Shown: in pieces, positions 27,266 to 38,186 of the stretch
Layout: every line of letters starts with the position of its first letter
How positions within the stretch are numbered: the stretch's first letter is position 1
From: Streptomyces sp. NBC_01381
GTDB lineage: Bacteria > Actinomycetota > Actinomycetes > Streptomycetales > Streptomycetaceae
Direction: 5' to 3'
Length of the DNA: 64,000 nt
Assembly (NCBI RefSeq): GCF_026340305.1
Contig: NZ_JAPEPI010000001.1
Coordinates: 1,674,001-1,738,000, forward strand
Program-made: the position numbers and the translations under genes
The notes under the pieces: generated by a model
The model's database searches: none
What the model saw: the letters and a program-made list of their open reading frames with translations, nothing else
What the model was told of the DNA's origin: nothing

Positions 27266-27353
27266 GGGCACGTCCCCTGTGGGGTCGAGGGTTGAGGGTT
27301 ACAACGGTCACAGCGGGCGCCGGGTGCACACAGCCGTGCGCTCCCGTGGTTCC

Positions 27354-27380
27354 TACGGTCCCGTAACCTACGGCGTCGTA
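27354..27380. promoter_or_regulatory. Candidate TetR operator upstream of the desaturase
   Basis: TACGGTCCCGTA (27354-27365, perfect 5-bp arms) and TACGGCGTCGTA (27369-27380, one mismatch) are two similar palindromes 15 bp apart, about one and a half helical turns. They sit about 90 nt upstream of the desaturase start. Candidate cooperative site for the co-encoded TetR protein. Confidence 0.5.
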
Positions 27381-27561
27381 AGTATGGCAGTGCGGAACCT
27401 GGCGGCAAGAGGCCGCGAGCCCGTGCCGCGAAGTGACACTTATCCTTGGAATCGGTCGGACAGCGCGGTCCGCTCTCTATTTCCCCCGGAACACGGATTC
27501 CTATCCGGCCGGGTACCCCTCCCAGAACTGACGTGCTTCAACACTGCAAGGAGCCGCACCT

Positions 27562-30294
<2,733 letters not shown>

Positions 30295-30308
30295 CGTTTG
30301 GCTTCGGG

Positions 30309-30340
30309 GCCCGGCACCAGGGGTTGGTGCTGGGCTCTTT
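30309..30340 (+). terminator. Intrinsic terminator of ppc
   Basis: GCCCGGCACCA (30309-30319) pairs with TGGTGCTGGGC (30325-30335) with one G-U pair, followed directly by TCTTTT. This is the most classical rho-independent terminator in the window. Confidence 0.8.
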
Positions 30341-30351
30341 TGCGTTGTCCG

Positions 30352-30400
30352 CGGGGCAATCGGGTGGGTGGGCGGGAAAGATCCGCCGCGAAGCGGCGGC
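30352..30400. repeat. Dispersed repeat family A, single arm
   Basis: CAATCGGGTGGGTGGGCGGG, then AAAGA and the hairpin TCCGCCGCGAAGCGGCGG. It sits between the convergent ends of ppc and the next minus-strand gene, touching the latter's stop. Confidence 0.85.
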
Positions 30401-30862
30401 CTAGAAAGCCAACGTCACATACGACGCCGTCAGCAACGCGCCGCCCGCCAAGGCCAGTGCCCACGCCACGCGCCGCAGGCGCAGGCCGCCCGCCACCACC
30501 ACCGCCGAAAGAAGCAGCGCACCGCCCAGCGGCAGCCAGGCGTGGAGGAAGCCGGGGCCGCCCGCGCGGACCACCTCCGCGGTGCCCGGCTTCACGGCCA
30601 CCGGGATCCGCGCCCCCTTCTTCTCCGCGATCGAGCGGTCGATCACGACCCGCTCGCGCTTCTTGGAGCCGGACGAGCCGGGCTCGTACCGACCCACGCA
30701 CTCATCCTCACCGCAGCGCGAGACCGTCATCGTCCCGCGCTCCCGCTCACCCGTGAGCATCACGTGCTGCGCGGTGCCCCAGGACGCCCAGATCCCGGCG
30801 ACGAGAAGCAGCACCGCGAGCCCGCCCATAGCCGTACGGCGTCCGAGAAGCAGCGCGTTCAT
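30401..30862 (-). CDS. Hypothetical membrane protein
   Basis: 153 aa, family not recognised. One hydrophobic helix near the N-terminus (about 12-30), a polar middle of about 75 residues with CGEDEC (two close cysteines) and a stretch of charged residues, then two C-terminal hydrophobic helices (about 107-128 and 131-150). Probably a small envelope protein with an outside loop. Upstream of pth in minus orientation but 55 nt after its end, so possibly the last gene of that unit. Confidence 0.65.
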   Translation of the reverse strand: MNALLLGRRTAMGGLAVLLLVAGIWASWGTAQHVMLTGERERGTMTVSRCGEDECVGRYEPGSSGSKKRERVVIDRSIAEKKGARIPVAVKPGTAEVVRAGGPGFLHAWLPLGGALLLSAVVVAGGLRLRRVAWALALAGGALLTASYVTLAF

Positions 30863-30917
30863 GGCGGCGATCCTTGGCCATATGACTGCGCTCAGTCAAC
30901 ACTCGCCGGAAGGTGCC

Positions 30918-31514
30918 TCAGGAGTTGTACGCGCTCTGCGCCCGCTCAAGACCCTCGATGACCAGCGCCTCCACCGCATCGGCCGCCCGGTCCACGAAGT
31001 AGTCCAACTCCTTGCGCTCCGCCGCCGAGAAATCCTTCAGGACGAAATCGGCGACCTGCATCCGCCCCGGCGGACGCCCGATCCCGAACCGCACCCGGTG
31101 GTAGTCCGAACTCATCGCCTTCGTCATCGACTTCAGACCGTTGTGGCCGTTGTCGCCACCGCCCAGCTTCAGCCGCAGCGTGCCGTAGTCGATGTCCAGC
31201 TCGTCGTGGACCGCGACGATGTTCGCCACCGGCACCTTGTAGAAGTCACGCAGCGCCGTCACCGGAGCGCCCGAGACGTTCATGTACGACATCGGCTTCG
31301 CGAGCACCACACGGCGGTTCGCCGGACCCACCGGACCGATCCGCCCCTCAAGGACCTGCGCCTGCGCCCGGCCCGCACGCTTGAACGTGCCGCCGATCCG
31401 CTCCGCGAGCAGGTCGGCCACCATGAAACCCACGTTGTGCCGGTTCATCGCGTAACCCGGGCCTGGATTGCCCAGGCCCACGATCAGCCAAGGGGCGCCG
31501 GGGTCCGTCGTCAT
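30918..31514 (-). CDS. pth: Peptidyl-tRNA hydrolase
   Basis: 198 aa from the ATG at 31514, which has AGGAG 8 nt upstream (an ATG six bases earlier is too close to the SD). Releases tRNA from peptidyl-tRNA that has dropped off ribosomes. Seen: [23 protein letters not shown] (catalytic His), [20 protein letters not shown] (catalytic Asp) and [12 protein letters not shown]. Follows rplY across a strong terminator, so it may have its own promoter. Confidence 0.95.
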   Translation of the reverse strand: MTTDPGAPWLIVGLGNPGPGYAMNRHNVGFMVADLLAERIGGTFKRAGRAQAQVLEGRIGPVGPANRRVVLAKPMSYMNVSGAPVTALRDFYKVPVANIVAVHDELDIDYGTLRLKLGGGDNGHNGLKSMTKAMSSDYHRVRFGIGRPPGRMQVADFVLKDFSAAERKELDYFVDRAADAVEALVIEGLERAQSAYNS

Positions 31515-31560
31515 CTGCATGTCTCCTTCATAGCTCTCTTCATAAGCCCTCCGCATAACC

Positions 31561-31599
31561 CAACCGCCGCCCCGCGCACGGAGCGCGGGGCGGCGGTTG
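31561..31599 (-). terminator. Strong hairpin between rplY and pth
   Basis: CAACCGCCGCCCCGCGC (31561-31577) and GCGCGGGGCGGCGGTTG (31583-31599) form a perfect 17-bp stem with a 5-nt loop, about 33 nt after the rplY stop. Confidence 0.8.
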
Positions 31600-31632
31600 T
31601 CAGTCGAGCTCGGTCGAGCGCCGGGGGGCGAC

Positions 31633-32229
31633 TCAGGCCTCGGCGGCCACTTCGCCCTCGCCCTCGGCACCCTCGGCCGGGGCCTCCTCGGCCTGCGCGG
31701 CCAGGACCTGCAGGACGACGGTCTCACCGTCGACGTTCAGGGAGGTGCCGGCGGGCAGCGGGATGTCCTTGGCGAGGATGGTCGCACCGGCCTCGAGACC
31801 GGCGATGGAGACGGTGACCGACTCCGGGATGTGCGTGGCCTCGGCCTCGACGGGCAGCGCGTTCAGCACGTGCTCGAGCAGGTTGCCGCCCGGGGCGAGC
31901 TCGCCCTCGGTGTGCACGTAGATGTCGACGTTGACCTTCTCGCCCTGACGGACGAGCAGCAGGTCGACGTGCTCGAGGAAGCCCTTGATGGCGTCGCGCT
32001 GGACGGCCTTCGGGATCGCGAGCTGGGTCTTGCCGTCGATGTCCAGGGAGAGCAGGACGTTCGCCTGACGCAGCGCGAGGTGCAGCTCGTGGCCCGGAAG
32101 GGTGATGTGGACCGGGTCGGCGCCGTGACCGTAGACGACGGCCGGAACCTTGGACTCGCGGCGGATGCGGCGGGCGGCGCCCTTGCCGAACTCGGTGCGG
32201 GTCTCGGCGGCGAGCTTGATCTCAGCCAT
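31633..32229 (-). CDS. rplY: 50S ribosomal protein L25/general stress protein Ctc
   Basis: 198 aa, the long Ctc form: an N-terminal L25 domain binding 5S rRNA ([29 protein letters not shown]) and a C-terminal TL5/CTC beta domain from about residue 100, ending in an Ala/Glu-rich tail of about 20 residues. ATG with GAGGAG upstream. Position between prs and pth is the usual one in actinobacteria. Confidence 0.95.
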   Translation of the reverse strand: MAEIKLAAETRTEFGKGAARRIRRESKVPAVVYGHGADPVHITLPGHELHLALRQANVLLSLDIDGKTQLAIPKAVQRDAIKGFLEHVDLLLVRQGEKVNVDIYVHTEGELAPGGNLLEHVLNALPVEAEATHIPESVTVSIAGLEAGATILAKDIPLPAGTSLNVDGETVVLQVLAAQAEEAPAEGAEGEGEVAAEA

Positions 32230-32421
32230 GGTGCACTCCTCGTATCTCAGGTGTGTCGAAATGGGGGTCGGTTACCCGGCCATACGACTACTGGCCTGCT
32301 ACGAAGAGCGCGTCGATAACGGACAGCCACACACTGTGCTTCATCAGAAGCGTGTGCGGCCTCCCTCGCCGAGCAACTCAGTGAGTCTACCCGGCGGGAA
32401 GGCCGCACCCAAAGTGGATCT

Positions 32422-33399
32422 TTAGGCCTGCTCGTCGAAGAGGCTCGTCACCGAACCGTCCTCGAAGACCTCACGCACCGCGTTCGCGATCGTCGGAGCG
32501 ATCGAAAGCACCGTGATCTTGTCGAGCTCCAGGTCACCCGGGTCGGGCAGGGTGTCCGTGAAGACGAACTCGCTCACCTTGGAGTTCTTCAGACGGTCCG
32601 CGGCCGGACCGGACAGCACACCGTGCGTCGCCGTCACGATGACGTCCTCCGCACCGTGCGCGAACAGCGCGTCGGCGGCGGCGCAGATCGTGCCACCCGT
32701 GTCGATCATGTCGTCGACCAGGACACAGACGCGGCCCTTCACGTCACCGACCACCTCGTGCACGGTGACCTGGTTCGCGACGTCCTTGTCACGGCGCTTG
32801 TGGACGATCGCCAGCGGCGCGCCCAGACGGTCGCACCAGCGGTCGGCGACGCGCACACGGCCGGCGTCCGGCGAGACCACCGTCAGCTTCGAGCGGTCGA
32901 CCTTCGCACCCACGTAGTCCGCGAGGACCGGCAGCGCGAAGAGGTGGTCGACCGGTCCGTCGAAGAAGCCCTGGATCTGGTCCGTGTGCAGGTCGACCGT
33001 GAGAATGCGGTCCGCACCCGCGGTCTTCATCAGGTCCGCCACCAGACGGGCCGAGATCGGCTCACGACCGCGGTGCTTCTTGTCCTGACGGGCGTAGCCG
33101 TAGAACGGCACGATCACCGTGATGGAGCGGGCCGACGCACGCTTCAGCGCGTCGATCATGATCAGCTGCTCCATGATCCACTTGTTGATCGGAGCCGTGT
33201 GGCTCTGGATCAAGAAGCAGTCCGCGCCACGAGCCGACTCCTGATACCGCACGTAGATCTCGCCATTGGCGAAATCAAAAGCCTTCGTCGGCACGATGCC
33301 GACACCCAGCTTGTGTGCGACCTCCTCGGCCAACTCGGGGTGGGCGCGGCCGGAGAAGAGCATCAACTTCTTCTCGCCGGTCGTCTTGATCCCGGTCAC
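32422..33399 (-). CDS. prs: Ribose-phosphate pyrophosphokinase
   Basis: 325 aa. Makes PRPP from ribose-5-phosphate and ATP for nucleotide, His and Trp synthesis. Seen: KLMLFSGRAHPELAEEVA, YGYARQDKKHRGREPISARLVA (ATP/Mg site), DLHTDQIQGFF, and the PRPP loop CVLVDDMIDTGGTICAAA. Starts at a GTG with GAGGAGACAG upstream. Just downstream of glmU on the same strand (116 nt), likely co-transcribed. Confidence 0.96.
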   Translation of the reverse strand: MTGIKTTGEKKLMLFSGRAHPELAEEVAHKLGVGIVPTKAFDFANGEIYVRYQESARGADCFLIQSHTAPINKWIMEQLIMIDALKRASARSITVIVPFYGYARQDKKHRGREPISARLVADLMKTAGADRILTVDLHTDQIQGFFDGPVDHLFALPVLADYVGAKVDRSKLTVVSPDAGRVRVADRWCDRLGAPLAIVHKRRDKDVANQVTVHEVVGDVKGRVCVLVDDMIDTGGTICAAADALFAHGAEDVIVTATHGVLSGPAADRLKNSKVSEFVFTDTLPDPGDLELDKITVLSIAPTIANAVREVFEDGSVTSLFDEQA

Positions 33400-33515
33400 A
33401 GCACTGTCTCCTCAGAGAGTTCTTCCCGCTGCCGTACTCACGCGTCCCGGTGCGTCGAGTCGGCCGAATGTGTGCACCTATCACGGTACGCCGTGTCAGA
33501 CGCACCTGTTTCCGG

Positions 33516-34964
33516 TCAGCTTTCGCCTTCCGGCTTCCGGGACGCCGCCTCGGCCGCCTTCGCAGCCGCGCTCCCCGGACGCTTACGAGCCACCCAGCCC
33601 TCGATATTCCGCTGCTGGCCCCGCGCGACGGCCAACGAACCCGCCGGCACATCCTTCGTGATCACCGAGCCGGCCGCCGTGTAGGCACCGTCCCCGACCG
33701 TGACAGGAGCCACAAACATGTTGTCCGAACCAGTGCGGCAGTGCGACCCCACCGTCGTGTGGTGCTTCGCCTCACCGTCGTAATTCACAAAGACGCTCGC
33801 CGCACCGATGTTGGAGCACTCACCGATCGTCGCGTCACCCACGTACGACAGATGCGGCACCTTCGAACCGTCGCCGATCGTCGCGTTCTTCATCTCCACA
33901 TACGTACCCGCCTTGGCCTTCACGCCAAGCCGCGTCCCCGGCCGCAGATACGCGAACGGACCGACACTCGCCTGCGCCCCGACCTCGGCACTGTCCGCCA
34001 CGGTGTTGTCGACGCGCGCCCCCGCACCCACCCGGGTGTCCTTCAACCGGGTGTTGGGCCCCACCTCGGCACCCTCCCCCAGATGCGTGGCGCCCTGCAG
34101 CTGCGTACCCGGATGCACGATCGCGTCCTGCTCGTACGTCACCGTCGCGTCGAACCACGTCGACGCCGGGTCCACGACCGTGACACCCGCCAGCATGGCC
34201 TCGGTCAGCAGCCGCCCGTTCAACGTACGCCGGGCCTCCGCCAGTTGTACGCGGTTGTTGATCCCCGCGATCTCCTGGTGATCGGCGGCGACGGAAGCGC
34301 CCACCCGATGCCCGGCCTCGCGCAGAATCCCCAGCACATCCGTCAGGTACTCCTCACCCTGACTGTTGTCCGTACGCACCTTGCCCAGCGCATCCGCGAG
34401 GAGCGCACCGTCGAACGCGAACACCCCGGAGTTGATCTCCCGGATCGCACGCTGCGCATCGGTCGCATCCTTGTGCTCGACGATGGCGGTGACGGCACCG
34501 CTCTCACCGTCCCGCACGATCCGCCCGTAACCCGTCGCGTCCGGCACCTCGGCGGTCAGCACGGTGACGGCGTTCCCGTCGGCCGAGTGCGTCTCGGCAA
34601 GCTTCTGCAGCGTCGCACCGGTCAGCAGCGGAGTATCCCCACAGACCACGATCACGGTCCCGTCCACGGAACCACCGAGCTCCTCGAGCCCGATACGGAC
34701 CGCGTGACCCGTGCCCTTCTGCTCGCTCTGGTAGGCGGTGCGGACGTCGGGCGCGATCACCCCGAGGTGACCGGTGACCTGCTCCCTGGCGAACCCGACG
34801 ACGGTGACGAGCCGCTGCGGGCTCAACGCGTACGCGGCTTCGAGCACATGCCCGATGAGGGAACGCCCACAGATCTCATGCAGGACCTTGGGGGTGGCCG
34901 ACTTCATACGGGTGCCCTCACCCGCTGCGAGGACGACGACGGCTGCCGGGCTGTTGGCGCTCAC
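33516..34964 (-). CDS. glmU: Bifunctional UDP-GlcNAc pyrophosphorylase/GlcN-1-P acetyltransferase
   Basis: 482 aa from the GTG at 34964; the open frame continues to 35123 through the tRNA terminator and is not coding there. Makes UDP-N-acetylglucosamine for peptidoglycan. N-terminal nucleotidyltransferase: VVVLAAGEGTRMKSATPKVLHEICGRSL. C-terminal left-handed beta-helix with hexapeptide repeats (IGECSNIGAASVFVNYDGEAKHHT region) and the RGQQRNIEGW end. A short charged/Ala tail follows. Upstream of prs. Confidence 0.95.
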   Translation of the reverse strand: MSANSPAAVVVLAAGEGTRMKSATPKVLHEICGRSLIGHVLEAAYALSPQRLVTVVGFAREQVTGHLGVIAPDVRTAYQSEQKGTGHAVRIGLEELGGSVDGTVIVVCGDTPLLTGATLQKLAETHSADGNAVTVLTAEVPDATGYGRIVRDGESGAVTAIVEHKDATDAQRAIREINSGVFAFDGALLADALGKVRTDNSQGEEYLTDVLGILREAGHRVGASVAADHQEIAGINNRVQLAEARRTLNGRLLTEAMLAGVTVVDPASTWFDATVTYEQDAIVHPGTQLQGATHLGEGAEVGPNTRLKDTRVGAGARVDNTVADSAEVGAQASVGPFAYLRPGTRLGVKAKAGTYVEMKNATIGDGSKVPHLSYVGDATIGECSNIGAASVFVNYDGEAKHHTTVGSHCRTGSDNMFVAPVTVGDGAYTAAGSVITKDVPAGSLAVARGQQRNIEGWVARKRPGSAAAKAAEAASRKPEGES

Positions 34965-35042
34965 GGGGGTGCCCTTCGGCTTCGAAAGTGCGGGGAGTGG
35001 ACATCCGCAGGATACCGGGGCGTTGTGGGGCGGAAATGAGGG

Positions 35043-35069
35043 CGGGTCCTGACCTGGGCGGTCAGGACC
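35043..35069 (-). terminator. Terminator of tRNA-Gln
   Basis: GGGTCCTGACC (35043-35053) and GGTCAGGACCC (35059-35069) make a perfect 11-bp stem with a 5-nt loop, 15 nt past the tRNA 3' end; the minus strand has CACTTTTTGT just before it. Confidence 0.75.
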
Positions 35070-35083
35070 CGACAAAAAGTGCA

Positions 35084-35157
35084 GCTCCCCCATCAGGATT
35101 TGAACCTGAACATACGGTACCAAAAACCGCAGTGCTGCCTGATTACACCATGGGGGA
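35084..35157 (-). tRNA. tRNA-Gln (anticodon UUG)
   Basis: Read on the minus strand: acceptor TCCCCCA/TGGGGGA with discriminator G, D arm with GGTGTAATC, anticodon stem GCGGT/ACCGT enclosing loop TTTTGGT (anticodon TTG), T arm TCAGG-TTCAAAT-CCTGA. No encoded CCA. Its 5' side is only 26 nt from the end of the HTH/LAGLIDADG-like gene. Confidence 0.93.
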
Positions 35158-35183
35158 CTAAACCCGACTAACCGGACATTTGG

Positions 35184-36047
35184 TCAGGTCGCCGGGTTGG
35201 CACCCAACACTATGCCGTACCAAGCCCCTTCCATGCGACGGTAGAGATCGGCGCCCTTGGTGACGTAGACCGTGAGGCAGCCCCGGTAGGCGTCGCTGAT
35301 GTTCTTCCGGTTGGTCTTGGGGTTGTGCTTCTTGAGGGTGACCCGCTGGAAGCTCGCGGCCTCGACTCCGACCAGCTCGGCCCAGAACTCCTCAGCCTTG
35401 GCCACGTCCGCGGACTCGTGAATGCTGACTCGGAACCGCATCCGCTTGCGTTCCACGCCGAGCAACTCGAGCCAGCGCAGGTAGAGGCTGATGACGTTCG
35501 GGTCGCTGTTGATGAACTGCAGTCGCTCGGTGTGCTGATCGTTGTAAGCCTTGTCCTTGCCTCCCTCTGCCCAGTAGAGAACGACCCCCGCAAGGAATAA
35601 CTCGCGGTCCGACAGCGTGCCGACCTCCTGCCTCGCGGCCTCCTTGATCCGCTGCCGCTCGTCATCCCGCACCGCGAGCTCGTGCTCCCACCGCTTCCGC
35701 GCCGCCAGCCTCGCCTGCTCCGACGGATCCCGCCGCTCCGGCTTCGGCAGGTCCCGTACCCACAGCGAGATCGAACTCTTCGAGCAGCCCAGCTCCACCT
35801 GGATCTGGTCATAGGTCATGCCCTGGAGCCGCAGCTCTCGCGCCCGCTCCCTCAGGTCGTCCTTCGCGTTCGGTCGCTTCGTCCACTCCGGCGGTGGCTC
35901 GCCCTCCAGGAGGCGGTTCAGGATGTCGTTGTTGTCGACGAAGAGGCGGTCGCGGATCTGGCGGCGGCTCAGTCCCTGCCGCCGCAGCGCCACCGTCTGC
36001 TCCCGCAGCCCCTCGAAGTCGGCGTACTTGCCCGTGATTTCCGTCAT
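35184..36047 (-). CDS. HTH protein with LAGLIDADG-like C-terminal domain; contains a TTA codon
   Basis: 287 aa, no named family recognised. Seen: two helix-turn-helix-like segments in the first 100 residues (LRRQGLSRRQIRDRLF at about 21-36, and LRLQGMTYDQIQVELGCSKSSISLWVRDL at about 72-100). A basic, charged linker leads to LFLAGVVLYWAEGGKDKAY (about 150-168), which resembles the dimer/active-site helix of LAGLIDADG endonucleases, followed by LQFINSDPNVISLYLRWL and RVSIH. The normally repeated second LAGLIDADG helix is not obvious, so it may be a one-motif dimeric or a non-cleaving DNA binder. Leu150 is encoded by TTA, the bldA-dependent codon. GC looks lower than in neighbours. It abuts tRNA-Gln. 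Confidence 0.72.
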   Translation of the reverse strand: MTEITGKYADFEGLREQTVALRRQGLSRRQIRDRLFVDNNDILNRLLEGEPPPEWTKRPNAKDDLRERARELRLQGMTYDQIQVELGCSKSSISLWVRDLPKPERRDPSEQARLAARKRWEHELAVRDDERQRIKEAARQEVGTLSDRELFLAGVVLYWAEGGKDKAYNDQHTERLQFINSDPNVISLYLRWLELLGVERKRMRFRVSIHESADVAKAEEFWAELVGVEAASFQRVTLKKHNPKTNRKNISDAYRGCLTVYVTKGADLYRRMEGAWYGIVLGANPAT

Positions 36048-36201
36048 GCGGCAAGCCTTGTCCGGAATGCGGACGTCCGGTTCGAAATGGTGAGCGATTC
36101 AGCAGTTCGAGGGATATCGGCAGGTTTCGCTTCCTCTCGAACGAGGGGTGTGCTGGATCACCGCGCGTAAAACTCGCCGGAAAAGGAGGGCTTCGCGCCC
36201 G

Positions 36202-36207
36202 TAGGCT
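36202..36207 (+). promoter_or_regulatory. -10-like hexamer of the histidine kinase gene (leaderless)
   Basis: TAGGCT ends 7 nt before the ATG at 36215. The -35 is weak. If used, the mRNA would start at or next to the start codon. Confidence 0.35.
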
Positions 36208-36214
36208 GGAAGGC

Positions 36215-37546
36215 ATGACCACGACGGGGGAGAGCCACAAGGCGGCCGGGGGCGGGCCGTGGTGGTGGGAGCGGCGGCGCAGTGCCGTGCTTGATGTGGG
36301 GCTCGCGCTGGTTTCGGCGGCGGAGTGCGGGGCCGAGGGGATCACGTTTTCGGGGGATACGGGGATTCCGGCGCCGGTCGGCGTGGCCTTCGGGGCCGTG
36401 GCCGGGGCGTCGTTGGTGCTGCGGCGGCGGTGGCCGATCGCGGTGGTGCTGGTCTCGATCGCGATCACGCCTGCTCAGATGGGGATTGTGCTGACCATCG
36501 TGGGGCTGTATTCGCTGGCGGCCTCCGAGTTGCCGCGGCGGATCATCGGGTCGCTCGCGGGGATGTCGCTCCTTGGGACGCTCATCGTCACGTTGGTGCG
36601 GACGCGGCAGGACATGGCGAGCGGGGATCTGGCGTTCGCTGAGGGGTTCATACCGTTTATTGCGATTACGACGTCTATTGGTGTCACCGCGCCGCCGATT
36701 CTGCTCGGTATGTATGTGGGGGCTCGGCGGCGGCTCATGGAGAGTCTGCGGGAGCGTGCCGACAGCCTGGAGCGGGAGTTGCAGCTGCTTGCCGAGCGGG
36801 CCGAGGAGCGGGCCGAGTGGGCGCGTAATGAGGAGCGGACGCGGATCGCGCGGGAGATGCATGACGTTGTCGCGCACCGGGTGAGTTTGATGGTTGTGCA
36901 TGCGGCTGCCTTGCAGGCTGTTGCCCGTAAGGATCCTGAGAAGGCTGTGAAGAATGCGGCCCTGGTCGGTGACATGGGGCGGCAGGCGTTGACGGAGTTG
37001 CGGGAGATGCTCGGGGTGCTGCGGACCGCCGGGGAGTCGGGGGCGGCCTCCGGGGCGGGTGTGCGGCGTGGGGCGGTGTCCGAGGCCGTGCCGCTCGCCG
37101 CGGTGGGGTTCGCGGCGGCGGCTGCCGCCTCGCGTGCGGTCGATGAGGACGGGCCGTGTCTGGCGGAGCTCGACGAGTTGGTGGGGCAGTCCCGTGCGGC
37201 GGGGATGGCGGTGGATCTGTCCGTGGAGGGGGAGTCGCGTGCGTATGCCGCCGAGGTGGAGCAGACCGCGTATCGGGTGGTCCAGGAGGCGTTGACGAAC
37301 GTGCACAAGCACGCGGCGGGCGCGAAGACGTATGTGCGGCTCGCGCATCGCGGTGCGGAGATCGCGATGCAGGTCGAGAACGAGCCGCCGCCGGAGGCGG
37401 GTCCCGCGGACGCGCGGCTGCCGAGTGGTGGCAATGGGCTTGTGGGGATGAAGGAGCGGGTCACCGCGCTGGGCGGGGTGTTCGTGTCGGGGCCGACGGA
37501 TGCGGGCGGCTTCCGGGTGTCAGCGGTCTTGCCGGCTGGGGCCTAG
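36215..37546 (+). CDS. Sensor histidine kinase (HisKA_3 type), orphan
   Basis: 443 aa. Seen: an N-terminal membrane block of about four to five helices with short loops (residues 25-165), a coiled helix, the dimerisation/phosphoacceptor motif REMHDVVAHRVSLMVVHAAAL (His216), and a C-terminal HATPase domain with AYRVVQEALTNVHKHA (N box) and GNGLVGMKERVTALGG (G box). This is the NarL/LuxR-type kinase class, which normally pairs with a LuxR response regulator, yet none is adjacent. Streptomyces has many such orphans. Signal unknown. Confidence 0.9.
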   Translation: MTTTGESHKAAGGGPWWWERRRSAVLDVGLALVSAAECGAEGITFSGDTGIPAPVGVAFGAVAGASLVLRRRWPIAVVLVSIAITPAQMGIVLTIVGLYSLAASELPRRIIGSLAGMSLLGTLIVTLVRTRQDMASGDLAFAEGFIPFIAITTSIGVTAPPILLGMYVGARRRLMESLRERADSLERELQLLAERAEERAEWARNEERTRIAREMHDVVAHRVSLMVVHAAALQAVARKDPEKAVKNAALVGDMGRQALTELREMLGVLRTAGESGAASGAGVRRGAVSEAVPLAAVGFAAAAAASRAVDEDGPCLAELDELVGQSRAAGMAVDLSVEGESRAYAAEVEQTAYRVVQEALTNVHKHAAGAKTYVRLAHRGAEIAMQVENEPPPEAGPADARLPSGGNGLVGMKERVTALGGVFVSGPTDAGGFRVSAVLPAGA

Positions 37547-37608
37547 CGCCCCGTAGGGGCGGGGGGCTGTGACATTTGCGGCTCCGCCGCGTGGGCGCGA
37601 CCAGCCAC
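37547..37608. repeat. Dispersed repeat family B, inverted, with terminator hairpin
   Basis: Begins right after the kinase stop with hairpin CGCCCC-GTA-GGGGCG (37547-37561) and ends in GCGCGACCAGCCAC (37595-37608), the reverse complement of the start of the copy at 7931. Between them lies GGCTCCGCCGCGTGGGC, a common partner of this element. Likely bidirectional terminator between convergent genes. Confidence 0.65.
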
Positions 37609-37641
37609 GACGGCGCCGCAGACGAGTACTCGCGGAGTGCT

Positions 37642-38151
37642 TCACCCCGCCGTGAGGCGCTCCGGCTGGGTGCCCGACAGGAGGGTGGCCAGCGCCTGGT
37701 CGATATGCGCGCCGAGGTACCAATCGCCGCTGTGATCGAGGGAGTACACGCGGCCCACGGCGTCGACGGCGAGCAGGGCCTGGGTCTCGGTCTCCTCGCC
37801 GATGGGGCAGACCTCGGAGTCCAGGGCGCGGCCGAGGTCGCCCAGGGTGCGGGCCATGTGGAGGCCGTACAGCGGGTCGAGGTGCATGGCGGCGGGGGCT
37901 ATCTGGCGGCCGGGGCCCTGTGGGGTGATGTGCAGTCCGCCGAATTCGGCCCAGGCCTCGACGGCCGCGGGGAAGACGGTGTGCCGGTGGCCCGCGGGTG
38001 AGGTGTGGCTGCGCAGTGCGTCGGCCCAGATTTCTGCCTGCTTTATGTCCCAGCGTCCGGGGAGCCAGCCGGCCGCGCGCAGGGCGGCGTCGACGGGGAC
38101 GGGGAAGCGGGGGTTGGCGGCAGTGGTGGGGTGCTGCTGTTCGGTGTGCAT
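37642..38151 (-). CDS. SUKH-3-like immunity protein
   Basis: 169 aa from the ATG at 38151. Seen: VDAALRAAGWLPGRWDI near the N-terminus, VEAWAEFGGLHITPQGPG in the middle, and DAVGRVYSLDHSGDWYLGAHIDQALATLL at the end; this Gly-W-x-PGR, FGG and GxVY..D pattern matches the SUKH-3 group of toxin-neutralising proteins. It lies 35 nt downstream of a YwqJ-like deaminase gene on the same strand, the normal toxin-then-immunity order. SUKH family functions are known from polymorphic toxin systems; the pairing here is inferred from adjacency. Confidence 0.77.
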   Translation of the reverse strand: MHTEQQHPTTAANPRFPVPVDAALRAAGWLPGRWDIKQAEIWADALRSHTSPAGHRHTVFPAAVEAWAEFGGLHITPQGPGRQIAPAAMHLDPLYGLHMARTLGDLGRALDSEVCPIGEETETQALLAVDAVGRVYSLDHSGDWYLGAHIDQALATLLSGTQPERLTAG

Positions 38152-38186
38152 GGGCCCTCGTTGCGGTAGCGCGGCTCGGTGGGGGG

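Noticed and set aside
34965..35123. N-terminal extension of glmU
   Set aside because: Would pass through the tRNA-Gln terminator and into the tRNA; GlmU proteins start just before the VLAAGEGTRM motif.
35084..35200. tRNA-Gln as an attachment site of an integrated element
   Set aside because: I looked for a repeated tRNA end and for integrase genes near by and saw neither; the neighbouring LAGLIDADG-like gene alone is not enough.
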